Of a DNA stretch of 64,000 nt, positions 35,660-46,394 are shown in pieces. Under the pieces are notes generated by a model. That model did not search any database and was not told where the DNA came from. It saw only the letters and a list, made by a program, of their open reading frames with translations. Numbering within the stretch: position 1 is the first letter of the stretch; every line of letters starts with the position of its first letter. Source of the DNA: Erythrophleum ivorense (taxonomy: Eukaryota; Streptophyta; Magnoliopsida; Fabales; Fabaceae); assembly GCA_026724425.1 (NCBI GenBank), contig JAIUCV010000394.1, positions 186,001 through 250,000 of the forward strand, written 5' to 3'. The position numbers were made by a program, and so were the translations under genes.

Positions 35660-36974
35660 ATGGATGCAGGAGCTAGAGGTCGTGGTAGAGGTCGTGGTAG
35701 AGGCCGTGGTGCAGACCGTGGCAGAGGCCGTGGCGGAGGCCGTGGCAGGGGCCGTGGTCGTGGAGCTCAGGCTGATTCCGGTGAGAGTGCAGTGCCTAGT
35801 GTGGCGACAGCGTCAGAGACTCAGTTTGTGGCGAGTGAGGCCAGTTTGGGCGCTAGTGTTGTCGCGGGAGTTGGGGTTGCCCCGGGTGCGGGTGCCGCCC
35901 CGGCTCATGGTCTTGGTGACCAGTTGATGGGGGTTCTGACGCAGATTTTGGCACGTCTCCCGCAGGTAGTTCCAGAGCAGGCTCCAGGTGTTCCTCCGGT
36001 GGCGGGGGCACAGCAGGGCGTTTTTGTTGGGCAGCATGGTGCTGCAGTGGTTGGGCATCCTTCCTATCTTGAGATGATGAGGGCGATGCAGAGGATCGGG
36101 ACGCCTTTATTTGAGGGTAGAGGTGGGCCCGAGGAGGCCGATGAGTGGCGGTAGAGGTTGGAACGGAACTTCCGTCAGGTGTCCAGAGGGGTACCAGGTG
36201 GAGTTGGCAGTGCATTACCTTGGTGGGGATGCACATTTGTGGTGGCGTTCTGTCATGTTGAGGAGGGCAGTGTGGACTTGGGGTGACTTCCTAGCGGAGT
36301 TCAACGCCAAGTATTTTCCTCAGGAGGCCAGAGAAAGATTTCAGTTGAGGTTTGTGGCATTGACTCAGGGAGATAGGTCAGTGCGAGAGTATGACGCTGA
36401 GTTTGGCAGACTTGTGGCGTATACCGGTTACGGTTTTGAGGGTGAGCGGAGTCTGATGGCGAGATTCCTTCAGGGTCTTCGATCGAGCATCAGGACTCAG
36501 TGCAGGGGTAGTTCGTATTCTACCAGGGCAGAGTTGGTGGAGCTAGCAGCGTCCATCGAAGAGGACCTTCGTGAGCAGGTTGGTCCAGTTGTGGTGCCAG
36601 CTGCGGTTGTTCCTGCTACCCAGCCGAGGGGCCAGCAGCAACAACAGCAGCGTAGGAGTTTCAGTTGTGGTTCTAGCAGGGGCGGCAAGCCTGCGCAGGG
36701 CCAGAAGAGGAGACTTGAGGAGGTTGCTGGAGGCAGCCAGAGTGTTCATGGTTGCTTCGGTTGTGGGAGCTTGGAGCATCGGGTGGCTAGTTGTCCCTTG
36801 TGTCCCAAGTTGCAGCAGGTGTCAGTGGCGTCGGTTCAGCCGGTGGCGCAGATTGCAGCAGTGCAGCCGTTGGAGCAGTTGGGGGCAGCGCCGCGGGTGT
36901 ACTCTTCGGCAGAGGTGGGCCAGACCAGTCAGTCAGGCCAGATCACAGGTAAAATTCTGATTCAGACTTCGTAA
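35660..36974 (+). pseudogene. gag: gag of the gypsy element (disrupted)
   Basis: The first part opens with an Arg/Gly-rich head (repeated RGRGRGRG) and a Pro/Ala-rich linker, then a TAG at 36152-36154 ends the frame. The capsid continues in another frame from about 36170 ('YLGGDAHLWWRS', 'FQLRFVALTQGDRSVREYDAEF') to a CCHC-type zinc knuckle region (CFGCGSLEHRVASCPLC). The RG-rich head may help RNA binding. One stop and one frameshift separate the halves, so no full Gag can be made. Confidence 0.88.
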
Positions 36975-36991
36975 ATTCTTAGTGTAGAATT

Positions 36992-39900
36992 GTGGTGTGG
37001 TTGTCTGTTCTTTATTTTACTGTGATAGTGTTTAGGGTTCTCAACACTTGTGAATGTGTAGGGACCTTGTTAGTGGGTGGTGTTGAGTCTCACGTGCTGT
37101 TTGACTCGGGAGCATCGAACTGCTTCATTACTCCGGAGTGTGCAGAGAGTAGAGGTATCCAGAGTAGCGCTGGTGAGCGCAAAGGTTTTGTCAAGGTTGC
37201 CGGTGGAGGTTACTTGACTACTTTGGGTCGTGCTAGAGCAGTCGACGTTCAGATTGCAGGGCAGTGTATGCCAGCAGACTTGGTCATCAGTCCGGTGGAG
37301 CTGTATGACATGATTTTGGGGATGGATTGGCTGTCGTGTTACAGAGTTCATCTGGATTGTTTCAGAGGCAGAGTTGTGTTTGAGCGAGATGCAGGGAGGT
37401 TGGTTTATCAGGGTGTGAGACCGACTTCAGGGAGTCTTGTGATCTCGGCTATTCAGGCTGAGCAGATGATAGGGCGAGGCTGCGAGGCGTATTTGGCGAC
37501 GATAGTGATGTCGGAGTCTAGTGGTGAGGTGGCTCTTGAGGGTATTGAGGTTGTCCGGGAGTTCGAGGATGTGTTTCGGTCACTAAAGGGGTTGCCACCA
37601 TCTTGGTCAGATCCCTTCACGATTGAGTTAGAGCCCGGGACAGCACCAATATCGAAGACACCTTACAGGATGGCGCCAACAGAGTTGGCGGAGCTGAAGA
37701 ATCAGGTAGAGGACCTTTTGAGTAAAGGGTTCATCAGACCGAGTGTTTCACCGTGGGGAGCACCAGTGTTGTTTGTGAAGAAAAAGGATGGCAGTTTCCG
37801 GTTGTGCATCGATTACCGGGGACTCAACCGAGTCACAGTGAAGAACAGGTATCCACTCCCTAGGATTGATGAGTTGTTGGATCAGTTGAGGGGTGCTACC
37901 TGGTTCTCCAAGATTGACTTGGCATCGGGTTATCATCAGATCCCGATAGATGAGGCAGATATCCGCAAGACGGCGTTCAGGACGAGGTATGGGCACTTCG
38001 AGTTTGTAGTCATGCCTTTTGGGCTGACTAATGCGCCGGCAGCGTTTATGAGATTGATGAACGACGTGTTCAGGGAGTTTTTGGACGTGTTCGTTATCAT
38101 TTTCATTGATGACATCTTAGTGTATTCGAGGAGTCCAGAGGAGCATGCGACTCACTTGAGGCTTGTTTTGGAGAAGCTTCGAGAGCATAAGCTGTTTGCT
38201 AAGTTGAGCAAGTGCAGCTTTTGGCAGAGAGAGATGGTGTTTCTTGGCCATATCGTTTCTGCAGAGGGAGTGTCTGTGTATCCGGCTAAGATCGAGGCTA
38301 TCAGAGATTGGCCTAGACCGAGTAGTGCTACCGAGATCAGGAGTTTTCTGGGTTTAGCAGGGTACTACAGGAGGTTGGTCAGGGGCTTTGCGAGTATGTC
38401 TCTGCCGATGACGAGGTTGACAGGCAAGGATGTGCCGTTTGTGTGGTCGCCGGAGTGCGAGGAGAGCTTTGGGAAGCTCAAGGAGATGTTGACTAGTACC
38501 CCAGTGTTGGCATTACCCGATCCGGGGAAGCCTTACGTGGTGTATACAGATGCTTCAGGTGTTGGGTTAGGTTGTGTCTTGATGCAGGAGGGCAGAGTGA
38601 TTGCTTATGCTTCGAGGCAGTTGCAGGGCAGTGAGCGCAACCGCCCTACACACGATCTTGAGTTGGGGGCAGTGGTCTTTGCACTCAAGATTTGAAAATC
38701 TTATCTTTATGGTGGTGCAGTGCAGATCTTTACAGATCACAAGAGTTTGAAACATATTTTTACTCAGCCTTTGTTGAATGCAAGGCAGACGCGTTGGGTG
38801 GAGTTTCTGGCAGATTATGATTTGGATATTGTGTATCATCCAGGCAAGGCCAATTTGGTGGCAGATGCATTGAGTCGACGGCGAGTTGATTCAGCTAGAG
38901 AGCAGGATGTGGAGACTTTGGTCAGCGAGATTAGTACATTGAGGCTTTGTGCGATTTCAGAGGAGCCTTTGGGTTTAGAGGCAGCTGATCAGGCATACTT
39001 ACTCAGTAGGATCAGAGTGGCTCAGCAGGATGATCAGGGTTTGGTTGATGCATCGCGGGCAGCTGGTTCTGGGTATGAGGTCTCGGTGAATGGGACGATA
39101 TTGGTTCGTGGGCGAGTTTGTGTGCCCAAGGACGAGAAGTTGAGACGAGAGGTCTTGAGAGAGGCTCATGCGAGCAAGTTCTCGATTCATCCGGGTGCGA
39201 CCAAGTTCTCGATTCATCCGGGTGCGACCAAGATGTACCGTGACCTCAAACGGTATTATCACTGGGTCGGGATGAAGAGAGATGTGGCAGATTGGGTTGC
39301 GAGGTGCAACACGTGTTCGTTGGTCAAGGCAGAGCATCAGGTTCCAGGTGGACTTTTGCAGAGCTTACCCATTCCAGAGTGGAAGTGGGATATGATCACG
39401 ATGGATTTTGTGGTGGGATTACCTATCTCACGGACGTTTAATGCGATTTGGGTCATTGTGGATCGTTTGACCAAGTCCGCGCATTCTTGGCCATCAAGAA
39501 GACAGACGGGGCTGCTGTTTTGGCTAGGAAGTTTGTGCGAGAGATTGTGAGGTTGCATGGTGTGCCAGCTAGCATTGTGTCGGATAGAGATCCGAGATTT
39601 GCCTCAGAGTTTTGGAGGGCATTTCAGACAGAGATGGGCACCAAGGTGCATATGAGTACAGCGTATCATCCGCAGACAGATGGGCAGTCAGAGAGGACTA
39701 TCCAGACCTTGGAGGATCTGTTGAGGATGTGTGTGTTGGATTGGGGTGGCCATTAGGCTGATCATCTGTGTTTGGCGGAGTTTGCCTATAACAACAGTTT
39801 TCAGTCTAGTATTGGCATGGCTCCTTATGAGGCCTTGTACGGGAGGCCATGTAGGACACCCTTATGCTGTACCCAAGTGGGGGAGCGCAGCATGTTTGGA

Positions 39901-40452
39901 GCTACCTTTGTTCAGAAAACGACGGAGAAGATCCGTGTTTTGAGGCTGAACATGAAGGAGGCTCAGGATAGACAGAGGAGTTATGCAGATAGGCGGAGGC
40001 GTGAGCTTGAGTTTCAGGTGGGAGATAGAGTGTATCTCAAGATGGCTATGTTGAGGGGCCCTAACAGGTCCATAGCAGAGAACAAGCTCAGTCCGCGGTT
40101 TATGGGTCTGTTCCCGGTGGTGGAGCGAGTTGGACCAGTGGCTTATCGGTTGGAGTTGCCACTGATTATGAGCACCTTTCACAAGGTGTTTCATGTGTCT
40201 ATGTTGCGGAGGTGTCTGCATCCTTCAGAGGAGTTGGTGGCTGAGATTCCAGAGGATCTTCAGCCAGATATGACAGTTCCGGCGGTTCCTGTGAGGATTC
40301 TCGAGAGGGGAGTCAAGGTTCTGCGGAACAATAGAGTGCCATTGTTGAGAGTCTTGTGGGACTGTAGTGGCACTGAGGAGGAGACTTGGGAGCCAGAGGC
40401 AAAGATGAAGCTGAAGTTCAGGAAGTGGTTCGACAAGCAGGTCATCGAGTGA
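36992..40452 (+). pseudogene. pol: pol of the gypsy element (protease, RT, RNase H, integrase, chromodomain)
   Basis: Visible parts: aspartic protease (LFDSGASNCFI, about 37100); reverse transcriptase (SKIDLASGYHQI, FIDDILVYS, about 37900-38130); RNase H (YTDASGVGLGCVL, about 38550; then ADALSRR); integrase zinc-binding H/C residues (about 39170-39320), core Asp at TMDFVVGLP and SDRDPRF and Glu in SERTIQTLE; a chromodomain-like tail (VPLLRVLWDCSGTEEETWEPE). Lesions: TGA at 38693-38695, a frameshift near 39480, TAG at 39754-39756. A 27-nt in-frame tandem duplication (KFSIHPGAT twice) adds a His within the zinc-binding domain near 39177-39230. Apart from these the coding potential is well kept. 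Confidence 0.9.
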
Positions 40453-41099
40453 GCTTCTTCGTCTTTGTGGTTCTAGTGTGATAGCGTGGTGCTATGTCTT
40501 ACTGTTGTTGTTGGACTTTTGTATTTTCGTTTTTGGTGTTGTAACGATATACATTTTTGAGTTATATGAGATGGTGTTTTCCTCATTTTTGGTTTTGTGG
40601 TTTGGATGTTACAAGTGTGTTGACCAGTGGGTCGTGAGACAATCTTTCCAGTTATGTCGTAAACATTTTCGAATTTTTACTCTAAGGGCGTGGTGTCCCT
40701 GAATAACTCATTGCCAAGAGATAGTGTTCTCTGTTAGACTTGTACGAGAGGGTCGCTACCTCAAGTACAAGTGATATGTTTGCTTACTAGTGACTAGTGT
40801 GTCGCTTAGTAAGTAACAAGGGGATAGTGTTCCTCTTGGGGAGATAGTGTTCTCCGGCAAAATTGAGTTAAGAGTAAAGATGTATGGAAAATGTACATAT
40901 GGCATAGGAATAGATGTGAGTCTCGGGGATCAAGTGAGGATCTCGTGTATTTGGCCACGTGGGCCGGATTATGTCGTCTGTGGTAGACGAGTTGGACGTC
41001 TGTGGTAGACGAGTGTGTCGTCTGTGGTAGACGAGTTGCGTCTGTGGTAGACGTGTTGTGTTGGGATTCGAGGACGAATCCAGTTTAGTGGGGGAGAAT
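40453..41099 (+). other. Gypsy 3' untranslated region and polypurine tract
   Basis: Non-coding 3' region. At about 40970-41060 there are four tandem copies of a GTCTGTGGTAGACGAGT-type 22-27-bp unit. The polypurine tract AGTGGGGGAGAA (41088-41099) directly precedes the 3' LTR. Confidence 0.75.
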
Positions 41100-41829
41100 T
41101 GTAACATCCGTAAACCAATCTATCGCTTTTGGGAAGCGGTGTCGATCGACACCAGGGGTAGTGTCGGTCGACACCAAAGGTTTAAATCGATTTCGATTCG
41201 ATTTGAGTTCCGGTTTGGGCTGGTTTTTGTGGGAGAAGCCCTAGGTCGCGTTATAAAGGGTGTGGCCGTATTGTTTTGTCGTTTTTCGAGTTTTTAGAGG
41301 AGAAAAGAGGCAGAGAGAAAAAGTGGTGATTTTGGAGCTTTGTGGTTGATCCGTGGTGGATTTGTGCTGTTATTCATCTCTTTCTTCTCTTCAATCCTTT
41401 GTCAAGGTGAGTGCATGACCGTAGGCTCGCATATAAGAGGATTTGTGGATGTGGATCATGATTTGGTAGAGTTATGTGGTTTTCGTGTTGTATTGTGTGA
41501 TATTCGCGGGTTGAATCGCGGGTGGTGTGTTGATTCGTATTTTGGGTGTTTTTGTGTTGAAAATCGAAGTTGGCGTCGATCTCCTGGATCGGTGTCGATC
41601 GACACCAAGCCGGTGTCGGTCGACACCAAACGGTCAAGGTGTCGACCGACACAGGTGTGTGTCGATCGACACAGTCCGGTTTAATCCGGTTATCTGGCGG
41701 TTTAAGGAATCAATTGGATTAAGTGGTTTAATCCGGTTTAATTGTAATTAAATGGTTTATTATTGGTTTTTATCGATTATTGGTTTATTTGTTGAACTGG
41801 TATTTGAGTTATTTAATTATTGATTTCTT
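41100..41829 (+). repeat. 3' LTR of the gypsy element, internally deleted and truncated
   Basis: Matches the 5' LTR from TGTAACATCC to the AATGGTTTA near 41758, then jumps to the TTATTGGTTTTTATCG part, losing about 420 bp that hold the intron acceptor and short ORF. It stops at GATTTCTT near 41829, lacking the terminal TTGGTTGTTTCA. It carries a 12-bp GGCAGAGAGAAA insertion relative to the 5' LTR, near 41309. Confidence 0.88.
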
Positions 41830-41948
41830 CCGCCACAAACTCATCGTGATTTTCTAACGAATCGTTTAATCCTTCAAATCCCAATTTTACGTTTACTTTA
41901 TTTTCTACCGAAACCATTTCCTTTGATTTGATTCCGCCGAGGATCTCA

Positions 41949-44445
41949 ATGGATTCCAATTACGATCAAGAAGCTTCTCACGGAAAATCACTTTCTCTTG
42001 AAAATCTTGTCCTGATTTTCCAAGGTGATAATCTCTGTTTCTTCTTTCGAAATTTTGAAATACCTCTTTAAAGAAACTCAAACCTGTGAATTGGATGATT
42101 AATCATCTCCTCAGAAAAAGCGTCGACTAACGATTGATCAAGTAAGTGTATATATAACACAGAGATGGAAAGTCTGCTTCGGGGTTTGATCACTTGTGCT
42201 TCTTTGATCATATAGGTGAATCTGCTAGAGAAGAGCTTTGAAGAAGAGAACAAACTAGAACCAGAGAGAAAGATTGAGCTAGCTAAAAAGCTTGGACTGC
42301 CTCAACGTCAAGTTGCCGTTTGGTTTTAGAATCGAAAAGCTCGATGCAAGATCAAACAAATCGAAAGAGATTACCATATTCTCAAGGCTTGTAACGATTC
42401 CCTCCTGGCCAAACATGAATCAATCATCTCAGAGAACGAGAAGCTCAAATCTAAAGTATGCAAAACCTCAACTTTTTATGGCTTCCGTAAACAGATATTT
42501 GATGCGTTGGGTTTTATGCTTCAAACTAATACAATTTATAACCCAACTTGGTAGAGCTGCAAGTGCACAGCCGTGGTAAGTCGGGGTCGAACACAAGGAA
42601 GAGTGATCTCGTTTCAAGTCTATGTTGAGTGATGAGTACCTAGAACGAAGAATATGATTGGGGGTGAACTTAATATTCAATGAAAACAAGTGAGTAAACA
42701 AATGAGGTTGTAAACAAGATGGGAAAGATGTTAGGCAAGGGATAATCAATGGAAACTTTCAATGAAATGACAAGAGATTGCATGGGATAATTTATAAACC
42801 GCCTTGAACTCACAACACTAATGTATAGCCTTTCCACTTTCGTGGCTCCGGCCACTATGCTTAAACAACCTAATAGACTCAACTTTCGATGGTTATTACA
42901 AGTTATAAGCATGCATTAATCAATGTTCAAGTTGTGATTGTTCACTAAGTTCCTTAGGTCGACTTTTGGAAGCCTAAGACACTTAGCTCATCAAATACTA
43001 GTTTCGGCAATACAACAAGCTTTTGGAGAGTGTATCAACCTAAGTTCGAGTTGTTGAGGCGCGCTTTCCTAACAACAAGCAATAAGAGCAAGTAAAGATG
43101 AAGAACCAAAAGAGTAAATCTCGTTTTATGCAATCAAACAAGTCAAAACATATCAAGAGTCCATCGATCTCCCTCGGCCTAACGAGGGGATCTACTCGGA
43201 CATACTAAGATCAAGCAAGCAAGGCGAGATTGATATCATTATGCAAGTATGAAAAGAGATAAAGGATTGAAAGAGACTTCTCTGATGAAGAACAAGTCGA
43301 ATCCCTTGATAACTTTCGATCCAAAGTACAAAAGAGAAAAGGAAAAGATGAAAGAACAAAGATGAGATGCGAGTGCAATGAGTTGAACGGCGCCTCCTTC
43401 TTCCTTCTGGACGGCGCACCACCTAGGGCTTCTCCTCCTTGACGGCTGCTCTCTCTCTTGCACAATACACTCGCGGCTCTCCCTCTCTCTCTCTCTCTCC
43501 CCTCTTTCGCAGAGGCTAAAAGCAAGTATTTATAAGCTTGAAGTCGCTAGGGTATTGAAGTGCTGAAAAAGGAAACTTTCCGGTTAACCGGCTTTGATGA
43601 TTTGCGACGTGATTGGACCGGGTTTTGGACAAGTAAACCACTAAAAGCAAGATTGGCTTGTGTTAAGTCTAGACAAGTTCCATGCCGCGGAATCCCGGGC
43701 CGTTAGGTGGCGCCAAGTCTCCATGGGCTCCGTTTACTCGCCTGGCGGACACGTCTTGGGAGAAAAAGAGTTTCTCCCTGATGGTTGATCCAAATGGCTT
43801 GAATCCACTTCTCCGTGATGCATGACTCAAATATCTATCCATCAAGACCAAGATCATGATTTTTGGACGTCGGGAAGACCCCTTTCCGCGGTTATCTTTC
43901 GGATGCTCCAGTTCTGTCCAAATGCGAGAATCGGACAAATGGAGTTATATTGATGCTCTTGACTTGGAAACTTGCATGGATCATGGTTTGAGACTCTTTT
44001 GCTCCTTTTTGAATCCTTTTTGATGTTTTAACCTGTTAAGACTCCAAAACCAACAAATACAAGAAAACTACCTCTAAAGGCATAGAACCTTATTGAAAAC
44101 ACTTGAAAACACCAATAAACACTTAGTGAAAACATGTAAAATATGATGATATCAATATTGAGCTCAGTTTCTAAGAGACTTTCTCTTATAATAGGTCTTA
44201 ACTTTGACTGAGATGCTTCTTCTTGCAACAAACCAAACACAAAGAAATTTCCAAGACAAGCTTAACTTAAAAGGTGATGAAACTATGAGCTCTTCCACAG
44301 CTTCAGTTCCATTAGCGAATGAAGATTACTTCACCAACATCAATGAATCATTCAGTTGGTGGGTCTGGCCATTTATGTTCTCGAGATGCAATGGGGAAAG
44401 ACAGCTGGTGGAGTTTATGACAACTCAAATCCTTTCTCCAAACTG
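41949..44445 (+). pseudogene. HD-Zip class I homeobox pseudogene
   Basis: HD-Zip I factors bind DNA as dimers and act in stress and light responses. Recognisable: homeodomain start RRLTIDQ (exon ending at a GTAAGT near 42141), then VNLLEKSFEEENKLEPERK and LGLPQRQVAVWF from about 42216, a leucine-zipper region with DYHILKACNDSLLAKHESII, and after a large intron the exon VLTLTEMLLLATNQTQ near 44192. A C-terminal part has the class-typical Trp-rich end (SFSWWVWPF). The conserved WFQNR has become WF*NR: TAG in place of the Gln codon near 42328. The first exon (ATG at 41949) is tentative, because its phase does not fit simply. The 3' LTR of the gypsy element abuts its 5' side. Confidence 0.8.
42456..44191. 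other. Large intron of the HD-Zip pseudogene containing an unclassified insertion
   Basis: Donor AAAG|TATGC region near 42455 and acceptor ATAATAG near 44191. Within it, about 42540-44150 is foreign: 'CTGCAAGTGCACAGCCGTGG...GGGTCGAACACAAGGAAG' resembles a start seen in many plant non-coding LTR-type repeats. It contains a GA/CT microsatellite near 43490. No transposon coding sequence, clear LTR pair or target duplication was found, so the class is open (LARD/TRIM-like is a guess). Confidence 0.45.
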
Positions 44446-45073
44446 CAGGTTAGTGTTCAATTCCGTTTGTACATGATTAGGACTTTGATAGTTTCATTGT
44501 AACTGATTCCGGTTGTAGTTGTAGTTATGTTGACAACATAGTTAGGACTTTGACAACATAGTTTTAGGACATGCTCGAGACACTTTATGTTGTACATGTC
44601 TCTTTTTCTTCGTTTTTTCTTTTCAGGCTGTTTTTTTTTCCTTTTTTATGTGCAATATATGTTTGATTTGTGTAATAATCTACTTTAATATTATGAATGT
44701 TATCATTTCCTTTTATTTTACAAAAAAAAAAAAAAAATTAAAAATAAAAATTTTAAAAATCCCCAAACCGAGCTGTGCAATGCAAATGATTAATTTACAA
44801 AAACTCCAAACTTAAAAAATTAATATTTTTATTCTTAAAAAATTCTAAAGAGCTTGGGAAGGGGATGTGCATTGCCTTTGCTCTTACTAGTTAGTAGAAT
44901 AAATTTGGTTATTAAGTGTTCTTGTTTTTATTCTTAGTCTACTCTTGTTTAAACTATATCTTGGCTTTTGCATCTCCATTGTTTTGTGTTGCCTTTCTCT
45001 TTTAAGCTATTTGGTTTTTTTTTTTTGATAAAGTATATGTACTTTTAAGCTATTTGGTTCTGTGATATATCTA
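44446..45073. other. Intergenic, AT-rich
   Basis: Contains the 3' flank of the HD-Zip pseudogene with a duplicated TAGGACTTTGA motif and poly-A tracts. A 21-bp phrase 'TTTTAAGCTATTTGGTT' is repeated near 45001 and 45042. Nothing else is supported. Confidence 0.4.
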
Positions 45074-45464
45074 GGGCTGACGACCAAAAACCCCTTGTAC
45101 TATACGACTTCTGCCTCTATACACCCATACTTTTTACATTTGTCTAATTTCCCCTAATCTTTTAAATTTCTGTCTATTCCCCCAAATTTAATTAAAAATA
45201 AAATTGCGATCAATTTTCCAAATTGCGTTTAGGCATATCACGTTTGGGGGGATATACGCAGAAATTAATTTGTTTGGGGGAAAATATGCAGATGTATTTA
45301 CATGATTTTTTTACTTAATTGATTAATATAATAAATATATATTAATCAAGTTAAAATAATAAGATGATATGTCTATATACGTGAAACTTTTTTTTAATTG
45401 AATATAATATATATTGATTATACAAAATAATACAACATCAACAAAAAAACTACAAAAAACTTGT
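45074..45464 (+). repeat. Left terminal inverted repeat of the MULE-like element
   Basis: Complementary in order to 57656 back to about 55880 once the 66-bp hairpin and solo LTR are removed. Shared landmarks: GACTTCTGCCTCTATACACC, TTGGGGGAAAATATGCAG, and the TTAATTGAATATAATATATATT block. Confidence 0.8.
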
Positions 45465-45751
45465 TGAATTGGGGGGAGGCGAGACTGAGATCATACTTGT
45501 TGAGTCAACCCAATATTTTTCAAATTATTTAACACTATACATGTCTATTTAATACGATAACATAGTTTGGTATAAACCTTAAAAATACATATATTACTAT
45601 AAAAATGGTATAGACCATAAAAAACGCATTTTCAATTTTGGCTTTGTGTTTTATAAATATGGCGATTTTGCATTTCAACAAATCATATCCGCAAGTAAAC
45701 CAAAATAATTGATTAGTGAATTAACGAGACCATACACTACAAGAAAACAGC

Positions 45752-46258
45752 GGATTTGCGACGGAACTTTGCGACGGAAATATTTCCGTCGCAATTTTGC
45801 GATGGCTTTGCGTCGGTCTTGCGACGGAAAAATAAACCATCGCAAATCCGTCGCAAAATTGCGACGGAACGTTGTCCGTCGCAAACTTGCGACGTACTTG
45901 CGACGACTTTGCGAGAAAATAAGAATCCGTCGCAATTCCGTCACAAAATTGCGACGAAATGGCGATGGAAAACATCCATCGCAAGTTTGCGACGGATTTG
46001 CGGGTGTGTATTTTCGTCGCATACTGTGTCGTCGCAAATCCGTCGCAACATTGCGACGGATTTGCGAGGATAAGTTGGTGGCCGACATGCGGATGGGTTA
46101 GGTGCGCACGTGTTAATTGAGTTTACCTAACTTTTTGCGATGGAATATTTCCGTCGCAAATCCGTCGCAAGTTAGTCGTAATTCCGTCGCAAAAGTGAAA
46201 CCGTCGCAAATCCGTCGCAAAGTATACATCGCAAATCCGTCGCAAATCCATAGCAAAA
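45752..46258. repeat. Left subterminal repeat array of the CACTA element
   Basis: Dense direct and inverted copies of TTTGCGACGGA / TCCGTCGCAAA. In En/Spm the equivalent subterminal repeats are binding sites for TNPA. It abuts the promoter of the transposase gene. Confidence 0.9.
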
Positions 46259-46271
46259 AATTTTCAGAAAT

Positions 46272-46280
46272 CTATAAATA
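46272..46280 (+). promoter_or_regulatory. Putative TATA box of the CACTA transposase gene
   Basis: CTATAAATA lies directly after the left repeat array and about 120 bp before the ATG, like the En/Spm promoter, which is built into the subterminal repeats. Confidence 0.6.
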
Positions 46281-46394
46281 GCGAATCGTTCAGCTTTCGA
46301 AATCAAAAATCAAAAAAAAAAAAAAGGGAAGAGAGGGAAAGAGAGAGGAGAAGGGAAAAAAAAAAGAGGGAAAAAAAAATAAAACACTAAAAAA

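Larger units (their letters stand above)
34280..41829 (+). mobile_element. Ty3/gypsy chromovirus-type LTR retrotransposon, 3' end truncated
   Basis: 5' LTR 34280-35451, primer-binding site 35455-35466, gag about 35660-36974, pol 36992-40452, polypurine tract 41088-41099, 3' LTR from 41100. The 5' flank is GGTGA. The 3' LTR has an internal deletion and its last part is missing, so no matching target duplication remains. The domain order protease, reverse transcriptase, RNase H, integrase and a C-terminal chromodomain-like segment places it in the chromoviruses, probably the Tekay/Del group. The two LTRs differ at few positions, so the insertion is fairly young, yet several stops and a frameshift inactivate gag and pol. 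Confidence 0.92.

Noticed and set aside
36497..36960. Antisense and alternative frames over gag
   Set aside because: Shadows of the Gln- and Gly-rich gag coding sequence.
45675..46101. Frames of 87-137 codons rich in RRKFATDLRR
   Set aside because: They arise from the CACTA subterminal repeats; the same happens at 50754-51174, 51606-51844 and 54652-55277.
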